A stretch of DNA of 64,000 nucleotides from Pseudoalteromonas sp. CO133X (lineage in GTDB: Bacteria > Pseudomonadota > Gammaproteobacteria > Enterobacterales > Alteromonadaceae), in assembly GCA_004208945.1 (NCBI GenBank), contig SGPE01000010.1, positions 39,583 through 103,582 on the forward strand. The letters are read 5' to 3'. Of this stretch, positions 35,727 to 45,283 are shown one piece after another. Below the pieces are notes generated by a model. It searched no databases. It was not told the DNA's origin and saw nothing but the letters and a program-made list of their open reading frames with translations. Both the position numbers and the translations under genes were made by a program. Every line of letters starts with the position of its first letter. The stretch's first letter is position 1.

Positions 35727-37787
35727 ATGGCCCTTAATTATAAAAAAATACCTTTGTATTTATCAGCGATAATCTGCGCTTGGTCAATACCCGTCGATGC
35801 TTTTGCAGCTAATCAACCACACACCCTGCCATTGGAAATTATTGATGTCACCGCGTCACGATTACCAAGGGAGCTTTACAACACTCCCGCAGCTGTCACA
35901 CTTGTTGATGGGCAACGTGAATTTCAACTACAAGAAGCTTTACAGTTGGATGAAGCTCTGCAATTTGTGCCTGGTGTGTACTTTCAAAACCGCTATCATT
36001 CTGCGCAAAATCTACGTATTTCTATTCGTGGCTTTGGTTCTCGCGCACCGTTCGGTGTAAGAGGAATGCAATTACAAGTAGATAATATCCCCTACACTTT
36101 ACCCGATGGGCAAACTCAAGTAGATGATATTGAACTTAACGGTATAGACCAATTACATGTGACTCGCGGCGCAGCAACCGTCCAATACGGTAACGGCGCA
36201 GGAGGGGCAATTAATATCAGTACAAAAAATGGCGAAACATTCAAAGGTGTCACTTTAAACCTTGATGTCGGTAGTGATGACTTATATAAGTTAAACGCAC
36301 AAGCAGGAACCAGCAACAACACTGGCAGTGCCTATATCAGTGCAAGCCATCTCAACTTTAATGGCTATCGAGAGCAAAGTCAGGTTGAAAAAACCACTTT
36401 GCGCGGTAAGTTTATTTGGAATATTAACGACAGTAAAACACTCACTGTAATCACTTCACTCATGGACATGCCAACATCCGAAGACCCAGGCGGGCTAACA
36501 AGAACCCAAGTTAATGAAGATCGACGTCAAGCCACTTTTATGGCTAAACGATTAGACAGCGGACAGCAGGTCGAGCAACAAACCCTAGGTTTAACTTTAC
36601 GAGATAGTTCGTTCGAAAATACCCAGTGGATGATTAATCTATTTACAACCCATCGCGATTTTGAACAACAACTGCCATTTCCTGGCAGTAGTTTAATTGC
36701 CTACGATCGCTGGTTTTATGGAAGTAGTTTTGAAATAACCCAAGACTTCCGAGCAAATAAACGACCGATTCGCCATACATCGGGGGTTGAAATACGTAAG
36801 CAAGAGGATGACCGGCAACGCTTTAGCGTCTCCCCTAACGCTGAAATAACAAGGCAAACGGTTGATGAGCTGCAAGAAGCAAGGTCAATGAGTGCCTTTA
36901 GTATTGTAGATTGGCACCTTAACGACGCTGTAATTTTAACCACTGGGGTACGCTACGATGATTTAAAAATGTCAATTGACGCTCACTTAGCGCAAAGTGG
37001 TGTTGGTTCAGGTCAACGTAACTATCATGAGTGGAATGGCAATTTAGGGCTTAGCTACCGGCTGGGTTTAAGGCATCAGTGGTATGCTAATTTAGCCACC
37101 TCTTATGAATCACCAACCTTTACAGAGTTTGCCAACCCACAAGGTGCAGGCTTTAACCCATTTTTAAAACCTCAAGATTCTTTAAGCCGTGAGTTAGGTG
37201 TTCGAGGTGAGTTGAGTGACATTCAATACGACATCACTTTGTTTGCAACCAAAGTGACTGATGAAATAATTCCCTATGAAATTGACGGTCTAAGATTTTT
37301 TGAAAATGCTGGCAAAACTGACCGAAAAGGCCTTGAGTTAGCTTTTAAGTGGCAACTCAATGAACAATGGCAATGGCGAAATGCGCTGACATTGGCTCGC
37401 TATCAATTCGATAACTTCACTCCACTAAGCGGTGATAATGTAAACGGAAATCGTATGCCTGGCTTACCAAGGCAACAGTGGGTCAGTCAAATTAACTGGC
37501 AGTATAATAAATGGCGAATTGAATTTGAGACAAGTTATACCGGTCGGTTCTATGCCGAAAATAGTAACGACACACAAATAAAACAAAATTGGCTATTTAA
37601 CACACGCGCTTCCTACTCGCTATCACCTTCTGTATCGATAAAAGCGGGGATACGTAACTTATTCTCAAAAGATTATTTTGCAAATGTACGTATTAACGCA
37701 AATGCTAATAGAGATGTGAGCCAACGCGGTTACTTTGAGCCAGCACCTGAACGTAATCTCTATTTTGGTCTGAGCGCAAAATTCTAA
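35727..37787 (+). CDS. pqqU: PqqU (YncD)-like TonB-dependent receptor, probable PQQ importer
   Basis: 686 residues: signal peptide (ending AFAANQ), TonB-box-like LEIIDVTASR, plug domain and 22-strand barrel ending in Phe. It resembles E. coli YncD, now called PqqU, the outer-membrane PQQ transporter, in many signature stretches: NTPAAVTLVDG, SIRGFGSRAPFGVRGMQL, PYTLPDGQTQ, EDPGGLTRTQV, FFENAGKTDRKGLELAF, GNRMPGLPRQQ and YFEPAPERNLYFG. It is the last gene of the operon that starts with a PQQ enzyme, a context that fits PQQ uptake into the periplasm. Strong AAAGGAGG site before the ATG. Identity by remembered comparison, not by search. Confidence 0.8.
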   Translation: MALNYKKIPLYLSAIICAWSIPVDAFAANQPHTLPLEIIDVTASRLPRELYNTPAAVTLVDGQREFQLQEALQLDEALQFVPGVYFQNRYHSAQNLRISIRGFGSRAPFGVRGMQLQVDNIPYTLPDGQTQVDDIELNGIDQLHVTRGAATVQYGNGAGGAINISTKNGETFKGVTLNLDVGSDDLYKLNAQAGTSNNTGSAYISASHLNFNGYREQSQVEKTTLRGKFIWNINDSKTLTVITSLMDMPTSEDPGGLTRTQVNEDRRQATFMAKRLDSGQQVEQQTLGLTLRDSSFENTQWMINLFTTHRDFEQQLPFPGSSLIAYDRWFYGSSFEITQDFRANKRPIRHTSGVEIRKQEDDRQRFSVSPNAEITRQTVDELQEARSMSAFSIVDWHLNDAVILTTGVRYDDLKMSIDAHLAQSGVGSGQRNYHEWNGNLGLSYRLGLRHQWYANLATSYESPTFTEFANPQGAGFNPFLKPQDSLSRELGVRGELSDIQYDITLFATKVTDEIIPYEIDGLRFFENAGKTDRKGLELAFKWQLNEQWQWRNALTLARYQFDNFTPLSGDNVNGNRMPGLPRQQWVSQINWQYNKWRIEFETSYTGRFYAENSNDTQIKQNWLFNTRASYSLSPSVSIKAGIRNLFSKDYFANVRINANANRDVSQRGYFEPAPERNLYFGLSAKF

Positions 37788-37803
37788 AACGGTCTCATTT
37801 AAT

Positions 37804-37833
37804 AAAAAGGTGGATTATTTAATCCACCTTTTT
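37804..37833. terminator. Bidirectional terminator ending the PQQ operon
   Basis: AAAAAGGTGGATT and AATCCACCTTTTT form a strong 13-bp stem with a 4-nt loop and T runs on both strands; it also ends the convergent oxygenase gene. Confidence 0.9.
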
Positions 37834-37845
37834 AAATTTAAACAA

Positions 37846-38688
37846 TTACTTTACGCCTAGCTCACGTAAACGCTCTTGTAAGTAGCTGTCGGCTGTGTAG
37901 CGCTCAGAGAGTACAACATCAGGGCGCGGGTGTAAGAACAATGGTAACGAAATACGTGATTTCGTAGACGCTTTACCCGTTGGGTTGATTACGCGGTGAA
38001 TCGTTGATGGGAAGTAACCACCTGACGCTTCTTGTAGCATGTCACCAATATTGATGATCAAGTTACCAAAATCACATGGTACGTCTAACCAACCACCATC
38101 TGTTTTTTGTACTTGTAAACCTGGCTCATTGGCCGCAGGTAAAACAGTTAATAAGTTGATGTCACCGTGTGCCGCAGCACGAATTGCGCCTGGCTCTTCA
38201 TCACCTGTCATTGGTGGGTAGTGAAGAATACGCAAAAGTGTTTGCTCAGAGTTAGCAATCATATCTTTAAGGTCGATAGAGAACTTAGCGCGCACATCTT
38301 CTGGTGCTTCAGCTTGAACCCAGCTTAATAATGTAGCTGCAAACTCATTAGCTAAACGGTAGTACTCACGGATTTCTTCTTCTAACTGTGCTGGAACACG
38401 GCCTTTTGGATAAACGTGGTAATACTCTTTAATATCTTTAACGGTAAAGCCTTTTGCAACTTCTGACACTGATGGTGGGAAATAACCATCTTGTGTTTCT
38501 TTTGAAAATAAAAACTCGTGCTTTTGCTCAGAATTAAAGAATTCTTGCCAATTTTTGTAAATAGACTCAACTAATGACTGAGGGATTGGGTGATTTTTTA
38601 ATACACCGAAACCTGTGTTTCTTAGTGACTCAACAAATTGAGCGGCCGCATCGCTCGCTTTATAATCAACGGTAGGTAAATGTTGCAT
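37846..38688 (-). CDS. 2-oxoglutarate/Fe(II)-dependent dioxygenase, isopenicillin N synthase-like
   Basis: 280 residues. The double-stranded beta-helix iron site is visible as HGD in RAAAHGDINLLTVLP and a distal His in STIHRVINP, followed by the 2-oxoglutarate-binding RISLPLF (Arg-x-Ser). The N-terminal DAAAQFVESLRNTGFGVLKNH block is the DIOX_N-type region of this family. Substrate is unknown; bacterial relatives include flavonol-synthase-like and gibberellin-oxidase-like enzymes and some ethylene-forming types. The start ATG is at 38688. It is a single-gene unit with a 240-bp upstream gap shared with the divergent hydrolase-OsmC gene. Confidence 0.85.
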   Translation of the reverse strand: MQHLPTVDYKASDAAAQFVESLRNTGFGVLKNHPIPQSLVESIYKNWQEFFNSEQKHEFLFSKETQDGYFPPSVSEVAKGFTVKDIKEYYHVYPKGRVPAQLEEEIREYYRLANEFAATLLSWVQAEAPEDVRAKFSIDLKDMIANSEQTLLRILHYPPMTGDEEPGAIRAAAHGDINLLTVLPAANEPGLQVQKTDGGWLDVPCDFGNLIINIGDMLQEASGGYFPSTIHRVINPTGKASTKSRISLPLFLHPRPDVVLSERYTADSYLQERLRELGVK

Positions 38689-38929
38689 TGTCTTTTCCAG
38701 TGAATAAGGTTCTAGAAGTCTGTGCTAAGCTTAGCATTTCTTCATTATAGCGCTTCGCGAGGATAGAGAAACACAAGTAAAAACATAAGGACTTATGTCC
38801 GCTCCTGTTTTGTTAACGCCTTAGTTTTGATACAGATCAACCACTTCAAAAATTTAAGGAAAAGTTCAAAAGTAAAAACAAGTTCAACGGGTCTATTCTT
38901 AAATATTAAATAAAAGTAGGGTTTATATC

Positions 38930-40135
38930 ATGCGCAAAAAAATAACATTTCAAAGCGGTGAGCTAACACTTGCAGGACAACTTGAGTACCCTGCAAACGA
39001 TGTAAAGTTTTACGCTCTATTTGCTCACTGCTTTACATGTGGAAAAGATATAGCAGCTGCAACCAGAATAAGCCGCGCACTAGTTCAACAAGGCATTGCC
39101 GTGTTACGTTTTGACTTTACCGGTTTAGGTAATAGCGATGGTGATTTTGCTAACAGCAATTTCTCCTCCAACATCCAAGACTTGATCGCCGCAGCAGAGC
39201 ATTTACGTGAAAACTTTAAAGCACCACAGTTACTCATTGGCCATAGCTTGGGAGGTGCTGCAGTGCTTGCAGCCGCTGATAAAATTAATGAAGTACAAGC
39301 CATTGTGACTATTGGTGCGCCATCGGATGCTCAGCATGTAAGTCATAACTTTGCAGCCCAAATAGATGAAATTAACAGCCAAGGAAAAGCAAAAGTAAAC
39401 TTGGCAGGTCGTGAATTTACCATTAAAAAGCAATTTTTGGATGACATAGCACAGTATGATCGAAGCCATATCAGTAAATTAAAACGTGCTTTATTAGTGA
39501 TGCACTCCCCTATCGATACAACCGTTGATATTAGCGAGGCAGAAAAAATTTACGCCTCAGCGAAACATCCTAAAAGCTTTATAAGTTTAGATGACGCCGA
39601 CCACCTACTCAGCAACAAAGTGGATGCTGATTATGCTGCAGGGGTAATCGCATCATGGGCAACGCGTTATATTGATTATGAAAAAGAAAGTTACACGGCT
39701 CAATTATTGAATGGGAGTGTACTTGTTGAAGAAAAAGATCACGTTTTTACCCAATATGTCAGTACAAAAGATCATACTTGGCTTGCTGATGAACCATTAA
39801 AGGTAGGGGGTAGTAACTTAGGACCCGACCCTTACCACCACTTACTTGCAGGCCTTGGCGCTTGCACATCAATGACTCTTAGAATGTACGCTAGTCGCAA
39901 AAACTTACCGTTAGAACATATTAAAGTTGAGCTTAATCATACACGTGACTACCACCAAGATTGCGATGATTGTGAACACAACAATAAGCTAGAAGCAATC
40001 ACGCGTAAGATTACACTAGTAGGTGACCTTACGGGTGAACAACGACAGCGTTTGCTCGAAATAGCAGATAAGTGCCCTGTGCATAAAACCCTTCATAACA
40101 ATCCATTAGTGATTAGTGAACTCGTGAATAAATAA
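38930..40135 (+). CDS. Bifunctional alpha/beta hydrolase-OsmC fusion protein
   Basis: 401 residues. The first 250 form an alpha/beta hydrolase with nucleophile elbow GHSLGG (Ser106) and a late DADHLL His motif. The last 140 form an OsmC/Ohr-like domain with the two redox Cys in [14 protein letters not shown] and [10 protein letters not shown]. OsmC proteins reduce organic hydroperoxides. This fusion is a recurring architecture in proteobacteria, so it is a known composite rather than an artefact; the physiological substrate is not known. The ATG follows AAAAGTAGGG. Monocistronic. Confidence 0.9.
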   Translation: MRKKITFQSGELTLAGQLEYPANDVKFYALFAHCFTCGKDIAAATRISRALVQQGIAVLRFDFTGLGNSDGDFANSNFSSNIQDLIAAAEHLRENFKAPQLLIGHSLGGAAVLAAADKINEVQAIVTIGAPSDAQHVSHNFAAQIDEINSQGKAKVNLAGREFTIKKQFLDDIAQYDRSHISKLKRALLVMHSPIDTTVDISEAEKIYASAKHPKSFISLDDADHLLSNKVDADYAAGVIASWATRYIDYEKESYTAQLLNGSVLVEEKDHVFTQYVSTKDHTWLADEPLKVGGSNLGPDPYHHLLAGLGACTSMTLRMYASRKNLPLEHIKVELNHTRDYHQDCDDCEHNNKLEAITRKITLVGDLTGEQRQRLLEIADKCPVHKTLHNNPLVISELVNK

Positions 40136-40138
40136 CCT

Positions 40139-40167
40139 GTTAGCGCGTTAAAAAATAACGCGCTAAC
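40139..40167. terminator. Hairpin between convergent hydrolase genes
   Basis: GTTAGCGCGTTA and TAACGCGCTAAC form a perfect 12-bp stem with a 5-nt loop. T runs are weak on both sides, but the position between convergent genes supports a bidirectional terminator. Confidence 0.7.
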
Positions 40168-40168
40168 T

Positions 40169-40906
40169 CTACTTAACTGTTTTTTCTAAGAAAAGCGTCA
40201 GTTGCTTTGTCATCTCTTCAACTAACCATTTCGGCCCGCCATCATACATGTCGTTATGGCGAGAATTAGGAATTACAGTTTGCGTTACAGGATACACAAC
40301 TAGCTCCTCATCAGTTAATAACACCCTATCATCCGCTGGGTAATCGCTACCACGTAGCGTAAGCACTGCAATATGTTTGTTTCGAGGTATCAGCATACGA
40401 CGATGATCAAGGGTGATCAGCTTAGAGACCTTAGCAGGATAAATAGCGGCATATAATGCTGCAATATCACCTCCATTTGAGTGCCCAAATAAAGTGAGCT
40501 GATTAAAGTCATACGCAGGATAATGCTTTGCAAGTTCTACGGCTAAAAACTCAAGGGTTTGCACGCCACGGTGCCAGTTTTCCATGCGTGTGGTCATGTA
40601 TGGTGGCTCAGGGTTTAAACTCGGATCGCCTTTTAATTCATGTGCAACTTCAACCGTTAAATAACCATGCTGATGAAAAACTTGCTGAGCAAATTGATAG
40701 TCTGTATGTGCCATACCATAGCCTGCCCCAATAAACGCCACGGGGCATTTTTTCTTTACCGTGCATGTGCTATCAGCTGCTGTGATAGTTACTGGAATAT
40801 GGCGCGCCCGCTCAGTATCAAACAGCGTCTCTGTTTGATTTGCAAAGGCTGTTTGCCCGCTAAGGGTTAACGCGAGCATTAGCGCCGCTTTTTTAATATT
40901 TAACAT
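40169..40906 (-). CDS. Secreted alpha/beta hydrolase
   Basis: 245 residues with a signal peptide (ending TAFANQ) and an alpha/beta-hydrolase fold: oxyanion region AFIGAGYGM, nucleophile elbow GHSNGGD and a C-terminal His in NSRHNDMYDGG. Probably a periplasmic esterase or amidase; substrate unknown. It is the last gene of a four-gene minus-strand run and starts one base after the acetyltransferase stop. Confidence 0.8.
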   Translation of the reverse strand: MLNIKKAALMLALTLSGQTAFANQTETLFDTERARHIPVTITAADSTCTVKKKCPVAFIGAGYGMAHTDYQFAQQVFHQHGYLTVEVAHELKGDPSLNPEPPYMTTRMENWHRGVQTLEFLAVELAKHYPAYDFNQLTLFGHSNGGDIAALYAAIYPAKVSKLITLDHRRMLIPRNKHIAVLTLRGSDYPADDRVLLTDEELVVYPVTQTVIPNSRHNDMYDGGPKWLVEEMTKQLTLFLEKTVK

Positions 40907-40907
40907 A

Positions 40908-41495
40908 CTATAACTGCTCTAATTTGAATTCTAAGCTACGTTTAACCATAGGCCATTCACCATCAATAATTGAAAACACCACGGTATCACGTACGCATCC
41001 ATCGGCCATTATTTGGTGATTTCGAAGCACCCCATCTTGTTTCGCTCCTAAGCGAGCAATGGCATTGCGCGAAGCCTGGTTATGCCAATGGGTACGAAAC
41101 TCAACGGCAATCACATTAAGTGTTTCAAATGCATAACTCAGCAGCAGTTTTTTACAATCAGTATTAACCCCAGTACGCTGAAAACGCTTGGCATACCAGG
41201 TATAGCCAATTTCTAAGCGGCGGTTTTTACTGTCGATATTACAAAAGCGAGTTGAGCCTATCACCTCATCGGTGTGTTTATCGATGACAGCAAATGGTAA
41301 TGCGCGACCAAGTACTTGTTGTTCAAACGCCATACTTAAATAATCGTCAACACGTTCTTCATTGGGCACCGAGGTAAACCAAAGCTCCCAAAGCTTTCCA
41401 TCTGAAGCGGCATTTACTAAAGCATCACGGTGCTCAAGCGTTAACGGCACTAATTTAACAAATTGACCTTCTAAGGTGATGGGACTTAAATCCAT
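40908..41495 (-). CDS. GNAT acetyltransferase, RimJ/RimL-like
   Basis: 195 residues of the GNAT fold. The EIGYTWYAKRFQRTGVNT stretch is the acetyl-CoA pyrophosphate-binding region of the RimJ/RimL/YjcK branch, and HNQASRNAIARLGAKQDGVLRNH is the typical motif B. Substrate may be a protein N-terminus, an amino acid or a small amine. Overlap-tight with the downstream hydrolase and 31 bp after the pentapeptide gene. Confidence 0.88.
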   Translation of the reverse strand: MDLSPITLEGQFVKLVPLTLEHRDALVNAASDGKLWELWFTSVPNEERVDDYLSMAFEQQVLGRALPFAVIDKHTDEVIGSTRFCNIDSKNRRLEIGYTWYAKRFQRTGVNTDCKKLLLSYAFETLNVIAVEFRTHWHNQASRNAIARLGAKQDGVLRNHQIMADGCVRDTVVFSIIDGEWPMVKRSLEFKLEQL

Positions 41496-41526
41496 AACTT
41501 TCCTTAACCTTAATTAGCAATAATAT

Positions 41527-42117
41527 TTAATCAACCAGCTCTATATCGAGCCCTGCTAATAAATCCAAAGCTGCATAGCGTTCAAATTTAGCTTTGCTGA
41601 TATTATTAGCAGTTATATCAATGGTAAAATGGCTGGCACCAATAAAATTAGCGTTACTGAGATTTGTTTGTTGAAACAAGCTGTCACGAAAATCAGTGTC
41701 AGTAAAATCAGCAGATGTTAAATCTGCATGCCTAAAATCAACATCTTTGGCAAAACAGCTGCGCATTTTTAAAGCCTTTAAACTAAGCTCAAAAAAGCTG
41801 CTGTGGCTAAGCTCGCAGCCAACAAAACTCACAGGGGCACGGCTGGCGAGTAGCGGCCAATCAACATCATTAAAACGCACACTGGTTAATTTACACTGTT
41901 TAAAGCTGACCTCTTCGAGTGAGGTGTATCTCAGCCCAAGCGCAGCTAAATTGCAGTTTTTGAACTCACACTCTATAAATCGGCAATTTTCAAACTGGCT
42001 ACTGCTAAAGTCACAGTCAATAAATTCACATTGCTCAAACTCGCAATGTGAAAACGTTTGTCCCGCTAAATTAACCTCAAAGGTTTGTTCAAAATAAAGT
42101 GAATGACTTTTGATCAC
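41527..42117 (-). CDS. Pentapeptide-repeat protein, Qnr/McbG-like
   Basis: 196 residues of A(D/N)LXX-type repeats, for example CEFEQCEFIDCDFSSSQFEN and ADLTSADFTDTDFRDSLFQQ, which fold into a right-handed four-sided helix. The length, the break in the repeat run near the middle and the non-repeat C-terminus (YAALDLLAGLDIELVD) resemble Qnr and McbG, which mimic DNA and shield DNA gyrase. Chromosomal Qnr-like genes are common in Vibrionaceae and other marine gammaproteobacteria. The start is a GTG overlapping the stop of the upstream gene (GTGA), so it is translationally coupled. Quinolone protection is inferred. Confidence 0.8.
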   Translation of the reverse strand: MIKSHSLYFEQTFEVNLAGQTFSHCEFEQCEFIDCDFSSSQFENCRFIECEFKNCNLAALGLRYTSLEEVSFKQCKLTSVRFNDVDWPLLASRAPVSFVGCELSHSSFFELSLKALKMRSCFAKDVDFRHADLTSADFTDTDFRDSLFQQTNLSNANFIGASHFTIDITANNISKAKFERYAALDLLAGLDIELVD

Positions 42118-42320
42118 GCGCTCGTCTCAATATCTTTTTTAAGCGCCAGTACAGCAATAAAAATTAGGCCAAATAATGGCATAAAACCTAAAAGCCCACC
42201 GATTATGGCGACGATTACAGGTGTTGTCGTTTTACGTTTACCTAAGTAATAGCTAATAACGGCAAAAAACGGGATTAAAATCAAAATGAAAAAACCGATG
42301 AAGCTTCCACTTACGCTCAT
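42114..42320 (-). CDS. Small two-helix membrane protein of unknown function
   Basis: About 68 residues, two membrane helices separated by a short basic turn (GKRKTTT). The ATG at 42320 has a strong AAGGAG; the upstream frame to 42362 is less likely. It is the first gene of the run small protein, pentapeptide protein, acetyltransferase, hydrolase, and is coupled to the second by a GTGA overlap. Confidence 0.65.
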   Translation of the reverse strand: MSVSGSFIGFFILILIPFFAVISYYLGKRKTTTPVIVAIIGGLLGFMPLFGLIFIAVLALKKDIETSA

Positions 42321-42363
42321 GCCCACTCCTTGAAGAACATATTTAAAAACATTTAAGCACAAA

Positions 42364-42393
42364 AAAACCCTAAGGCATACACCTTAGGGTTTT
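42364..42393 (-). terminator. Terminator of aspS
   Basis: AAAACCCTAAGG and CCTTAGGGTTTT make a 12-bp stem with a 6-nt loop, followed on the minus strand by a run of T. Confidence 0.9.
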
Positions 42394-42424
42394 CATTAAA
42401 CCTTATAATTCAGTTTATTATGAA

Positions 42425-44194
42425 TTATTCAGTGTCTTTCGCTACAACATCAATGGCAAGCTCAGTTAATGCATCTGCATTTGCTTTGCTTGGTGCATCT
42501 GTTAATAAACATGATGCTTGAGTTGTTTTAGGGAAAGCAATAACGTCACGAATGTTATCAGTACCGCATAACAGCATAACTAAACGGTCAAGACCAAACG
42601 CAAGACCTGCGTGCGGTGGAGTACCGTATTTAAGTGCGTCAAGTAAGAAACCAAACTTGTCTTGTTGCTCTTGCGCTTCGATACCTAAAATTCTAAATGC
42701 TGTTTCTTGCATGTCTGCATTGTGAATACGTACCGAACCACCACCAACTTCATAGCCGTTTAAGACCATGTCGTATGCATCTGATAATGCACCTGCTGGG
42801 TTTGCTTCAAGCTCTTGGGCAGAAATACCTTTTGGTGCAGTGAATGGGTGGTGAACCGCATGCAGTGTACCTTCATCGTCTTCTTCGAACATTGGGAAGT
42901 CAACAACCCATAAAGGTTTCCAGCTATCAAGATCAGTGATACCTAAATCAACACCAATCTTAAGACGTAGTGCACCCATCGCTTCGTTTACAACGTTGCG
43001 CTTGTCAGCACCGAATAAAATGATATCGCCAGATTGCGCGTTAGTGCGCTCAAGTAACTGGTTGATCACCTCTTCATTTAAGAACTTAGCGATTGGTGAT
43101 TGTACACCTTCAACGCCCGCAGCACGGTCGTTAACTTTCATCCATGCTAGGCCTTTCGCGCCATAGATACCGATGAATTTAGTGTAATCGTCGATTTGTT
43201 TACGAGAAAGCTCAGCACCACCTGGTACAGTTAATACCGCAACACGGCCTTTTTCGTCATTAGCAGGACCAGAGAACACTTTAAACTCAACGTCTTTTAC
43301 TAAATCAGCAACGTCTACAAGTTGCATTGGGTTACGTAGGTCTGGTTTATCAGAACCATATAAACGCATTGCTTCGCTGTAAGGCATTACTGGGAAGTCG
43401 CCTAAGTCAACGTCTAGTAATGATTGCCACATTTCGCGGATCATTTTCTCAGTCATTGCACGCACTTCATCAGAGCTCATGAATGACGTCTCTAAATCGA
43501 TTTGTGTGAATTCTGGCTGACGGTCAGCACGTAAATCTTCGTCACGGAAACATTTAACAATTTGATAGTAACGGTCGAAACCCGACATCATTAATAATTG
43601 TTTAAATAACTGTGGCGACTGAGGTAAAGCGTAGAAGCTACCTTTGTGAACACGGCTAGGTACTAAGTAATCACGCGCACCTTCTGGTGTTGCTTTTGTC
43701 AGCACTGGAGTTTCAATGTCTAAGAAACCGTTGTCATCTAAGAAACGACGCACAAAGCTGCTCGCTTTTGCACGAAGTTTAATACGGTCGCTCATTTCAA
43801 GACGACGTAAATCTAGGTAACGGTATTTTAAACGGCGCTCTTCAGAGTTTTGCTGATTAAAATCAAGTGGTAATGGCTCTGAACGGTTGATGATAGTTAA
43901 GCTTGTGCCTAAAATTTCAACTTCACCTGTTGCCATGTCTTTATTTACTTGGCTATCAGGGCGTGCGCGAACAACACCTTTTAACTGCACACAAAACTCT
44001 TGGCGTAGTTTATTAGCAGTATCCATTAATCCTTCTACTTCCGGATCAAATACCACTTGTACTAGACCTTCTCTGTCACGTAAATCGACGAAAATAAGGC
44101 CACCAAGGTCACGGCGTTTGTTGATCCAACCACATAGTTCAACTTCTTGATCTACGTGAGATTTATTTAGCTGTCCGCAATATATAGAGCGCAT
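42425..44194 (-). CDS. aspS: Aspartyl-tRNA synthetase
   Basis: Charges tRNA-Asp with aspartate. 589 residues from the ATG at 44194 ([10 protein letters not shown]), which has AGGA upstream; a longer frame to 44281 lacks homology-like sequence. The N-terminal OB-fold anticodon domain ([26 protein letters not shown]), class II motif 2 ([20 protein letters not shown]) and motif 3 ([15 protein letters not shown]) are intact, as is the bacterial GAD insertion. It is at the head of the aspS-yecE-cmoA-cmoB neighbourhood known from other gammaproteobacteria. Confidence 0.97.
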   Translation of the reverse strand: MRSIYCGQLNKSHVDQEVELCGWINKRRDLGGLIFVDLRDREGLVQVVFDPEVEGLMDTANKLRQEFCVQLKGVVRARPDSQVNKDMATGEVEILGTSLTIINRSEPLPLDFNQQNSEERRLKYRYLDLRRLEMSDRIKLRAKASSFVRRFLDDNGFLDIETPVLTKATPEGARDYLVPSRVHKGSFYALPQSPQLFKQLLMMSGFDRYYQIVKCFRDEDLRADRQPEFTQIDLETSFMSSDEVRAMTEKMIREMWQSLLDVDLGDFPVMPYSEAMRLYGSDKPDLRNPMQLVDVADLVKDVEFKVFSGPANDEKGRVAVLTVPGGAELSRKQIDDYTKFIGIYGAKGLAWMKVNDRAAGVEGVQSPIAKFLNEEVINQLLERTNAQSGDIILFGADKRNVVNEAMGALRLKIGVDLGITDLDSWKPLWVVDFPMFEEDDEGTLHAVHHPFTAPKGISAQELEANPAGALSDAYDMVLNGYEVGGGSVRIHNADMQETAFRILGIEAQEQQDKFGFLLDALKYGTPPHAGLAFGLDRLVMLLCGTDNIRDVIAFPKTTQASCLLTDAPSKANADALTELAIDVVAKDTE

Positions 44195-44421
44195 AGTATT
44201 CCTGTCAGTTAAAGACTTATAGCCGCCTGCTCTTAAGAGTTCGCTATTTTGAGAGCAAAAGCCACTATACAAAGTAATCATTTAAGGCAGAGCATTATAC
44301 CCAAACCATCGCAAAATGCGAGTGCCAGCAGTGCCTGTCAGGGGCTAAATATACACCCCGACTTCTGAGCAAACATTTCTTTTGTTACACTAAGCAAAGT
44401 TTAAATTTATTGGTTGATTTA

Positions 44422-45270
44422 ATGCTGTATTTAGGTTGTCCGCAGTGGTCTAGCACCGCATGGAAAGGAAATTTACTCTCTAGTCACTGTAAAAGCGCCG
44501 ACATGCTCAGTGAGTATGCGCAATGCTTTAATTCAGTTGAGGGCAACACCAGTTTTTATGCTGACCCAAGTCATGAGTCATTGTTACGCTGGCATGATGC
44601 GGTACCCGAAGACTTTAAATTTACTTTTAAGTTTCATCGGCGTTTTAGTCACGAATTACAACTGACTAATATAAATAGTGAGCTGAATGCATGGCTAAAC
44701 TTATTTGAGCCAATTTTTGCCAAAACAGGGCAAATTATGTTGCAGTTACCCAGTGCCTTTGGCCCGAATGCCCTGCCACTACTAACTAACTTTATTGCCC
44801 AGTTACCAAAACAGCTTAATTACGGCGTAGAAGTTCGTCACCCTGCCTTTTTCCAAAAAGGAGAGGCTGAAATTCGTTTAAATCAGCTATTGATTGAAAA
44901 TAATATAAACCGCATCAGCATGGATACTCGCGCTTTATTTGCTGTACCCGCCGATAACGATGCATTGATTGATGCACAAAAGAAAAAGCCTCATTTACCT
45001 GTGCATGCAATCGCTACAAACAATAACCCACTGGTGCGTTTTGTTATTGCAAGCTTAGATCACGAATACAAATCCTATTACCAACCTTGGCTCAAAAAAA
45101 TAAACCAATGGCTCGAAGAAGGTAAATCACCTTATGTATTTTTTCATACCGCAGATAATCGCCAGTCACCACTTTTAGCAAGACAATTTTGCCAAGATTT
45201 AGGTTACAATCACCCCGTGCTTGCGCCTTTTATAGGTGAACGCGAAGCAAGCCAAAGCAGTTTATTTTAA
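44422..45270 (+). CDS. yecE: YecE-like DUF72 protein
   Basis: 282 residues of the DUF72 family, a TIM-barrel-like fold of unknown biochemical role. Characteristic stretches: LGCPQWSSTAWKGN at the N-terminus, FNSVEGNTSFYADPS, FKFTFKFHRRFSH and YGVEVRHPAFF. I chose the ATG at 44422; a TTG at 44410 is in frame. The gene follows aspS divergently, as yecE neighbours aspS in E. coli. Confidence 0.9.
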   Translation: MLYLGCPQWSSTAWKGNLLSSHCKSADMLSEYAQCFNSVEGNTSFYADPSHESLLRWHDAVPEDFKFTFKFHRRFSHELQLTNINSELNAWLNLFEPIFAKTGQIMLQLPSAFGPNALPLLTNFIAQLPKQLNYGVEVRHPAFFQKGEAEIRLNQLLIENNINRISMDTRALFAVPADNDALIDAQKKKPHLPVHAIATNNNPLVRFVIASLDHEYKSYYQPWLKKINQWLEEGKSPYVFFHTADNRQSPLLARQFCQDLGYNHPVLAPFIGEREASQSSLF

Positions 45271-45283
45271 TTTCAGAGTGCAT

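Noticed and set aside
44195-44281. 29-residue N-terminal extension of aspS
   Set aside because: Starts without an RBS and has no similarity to the OB-fold start; the ATG at 44194 has AGGA and gives the usual length.
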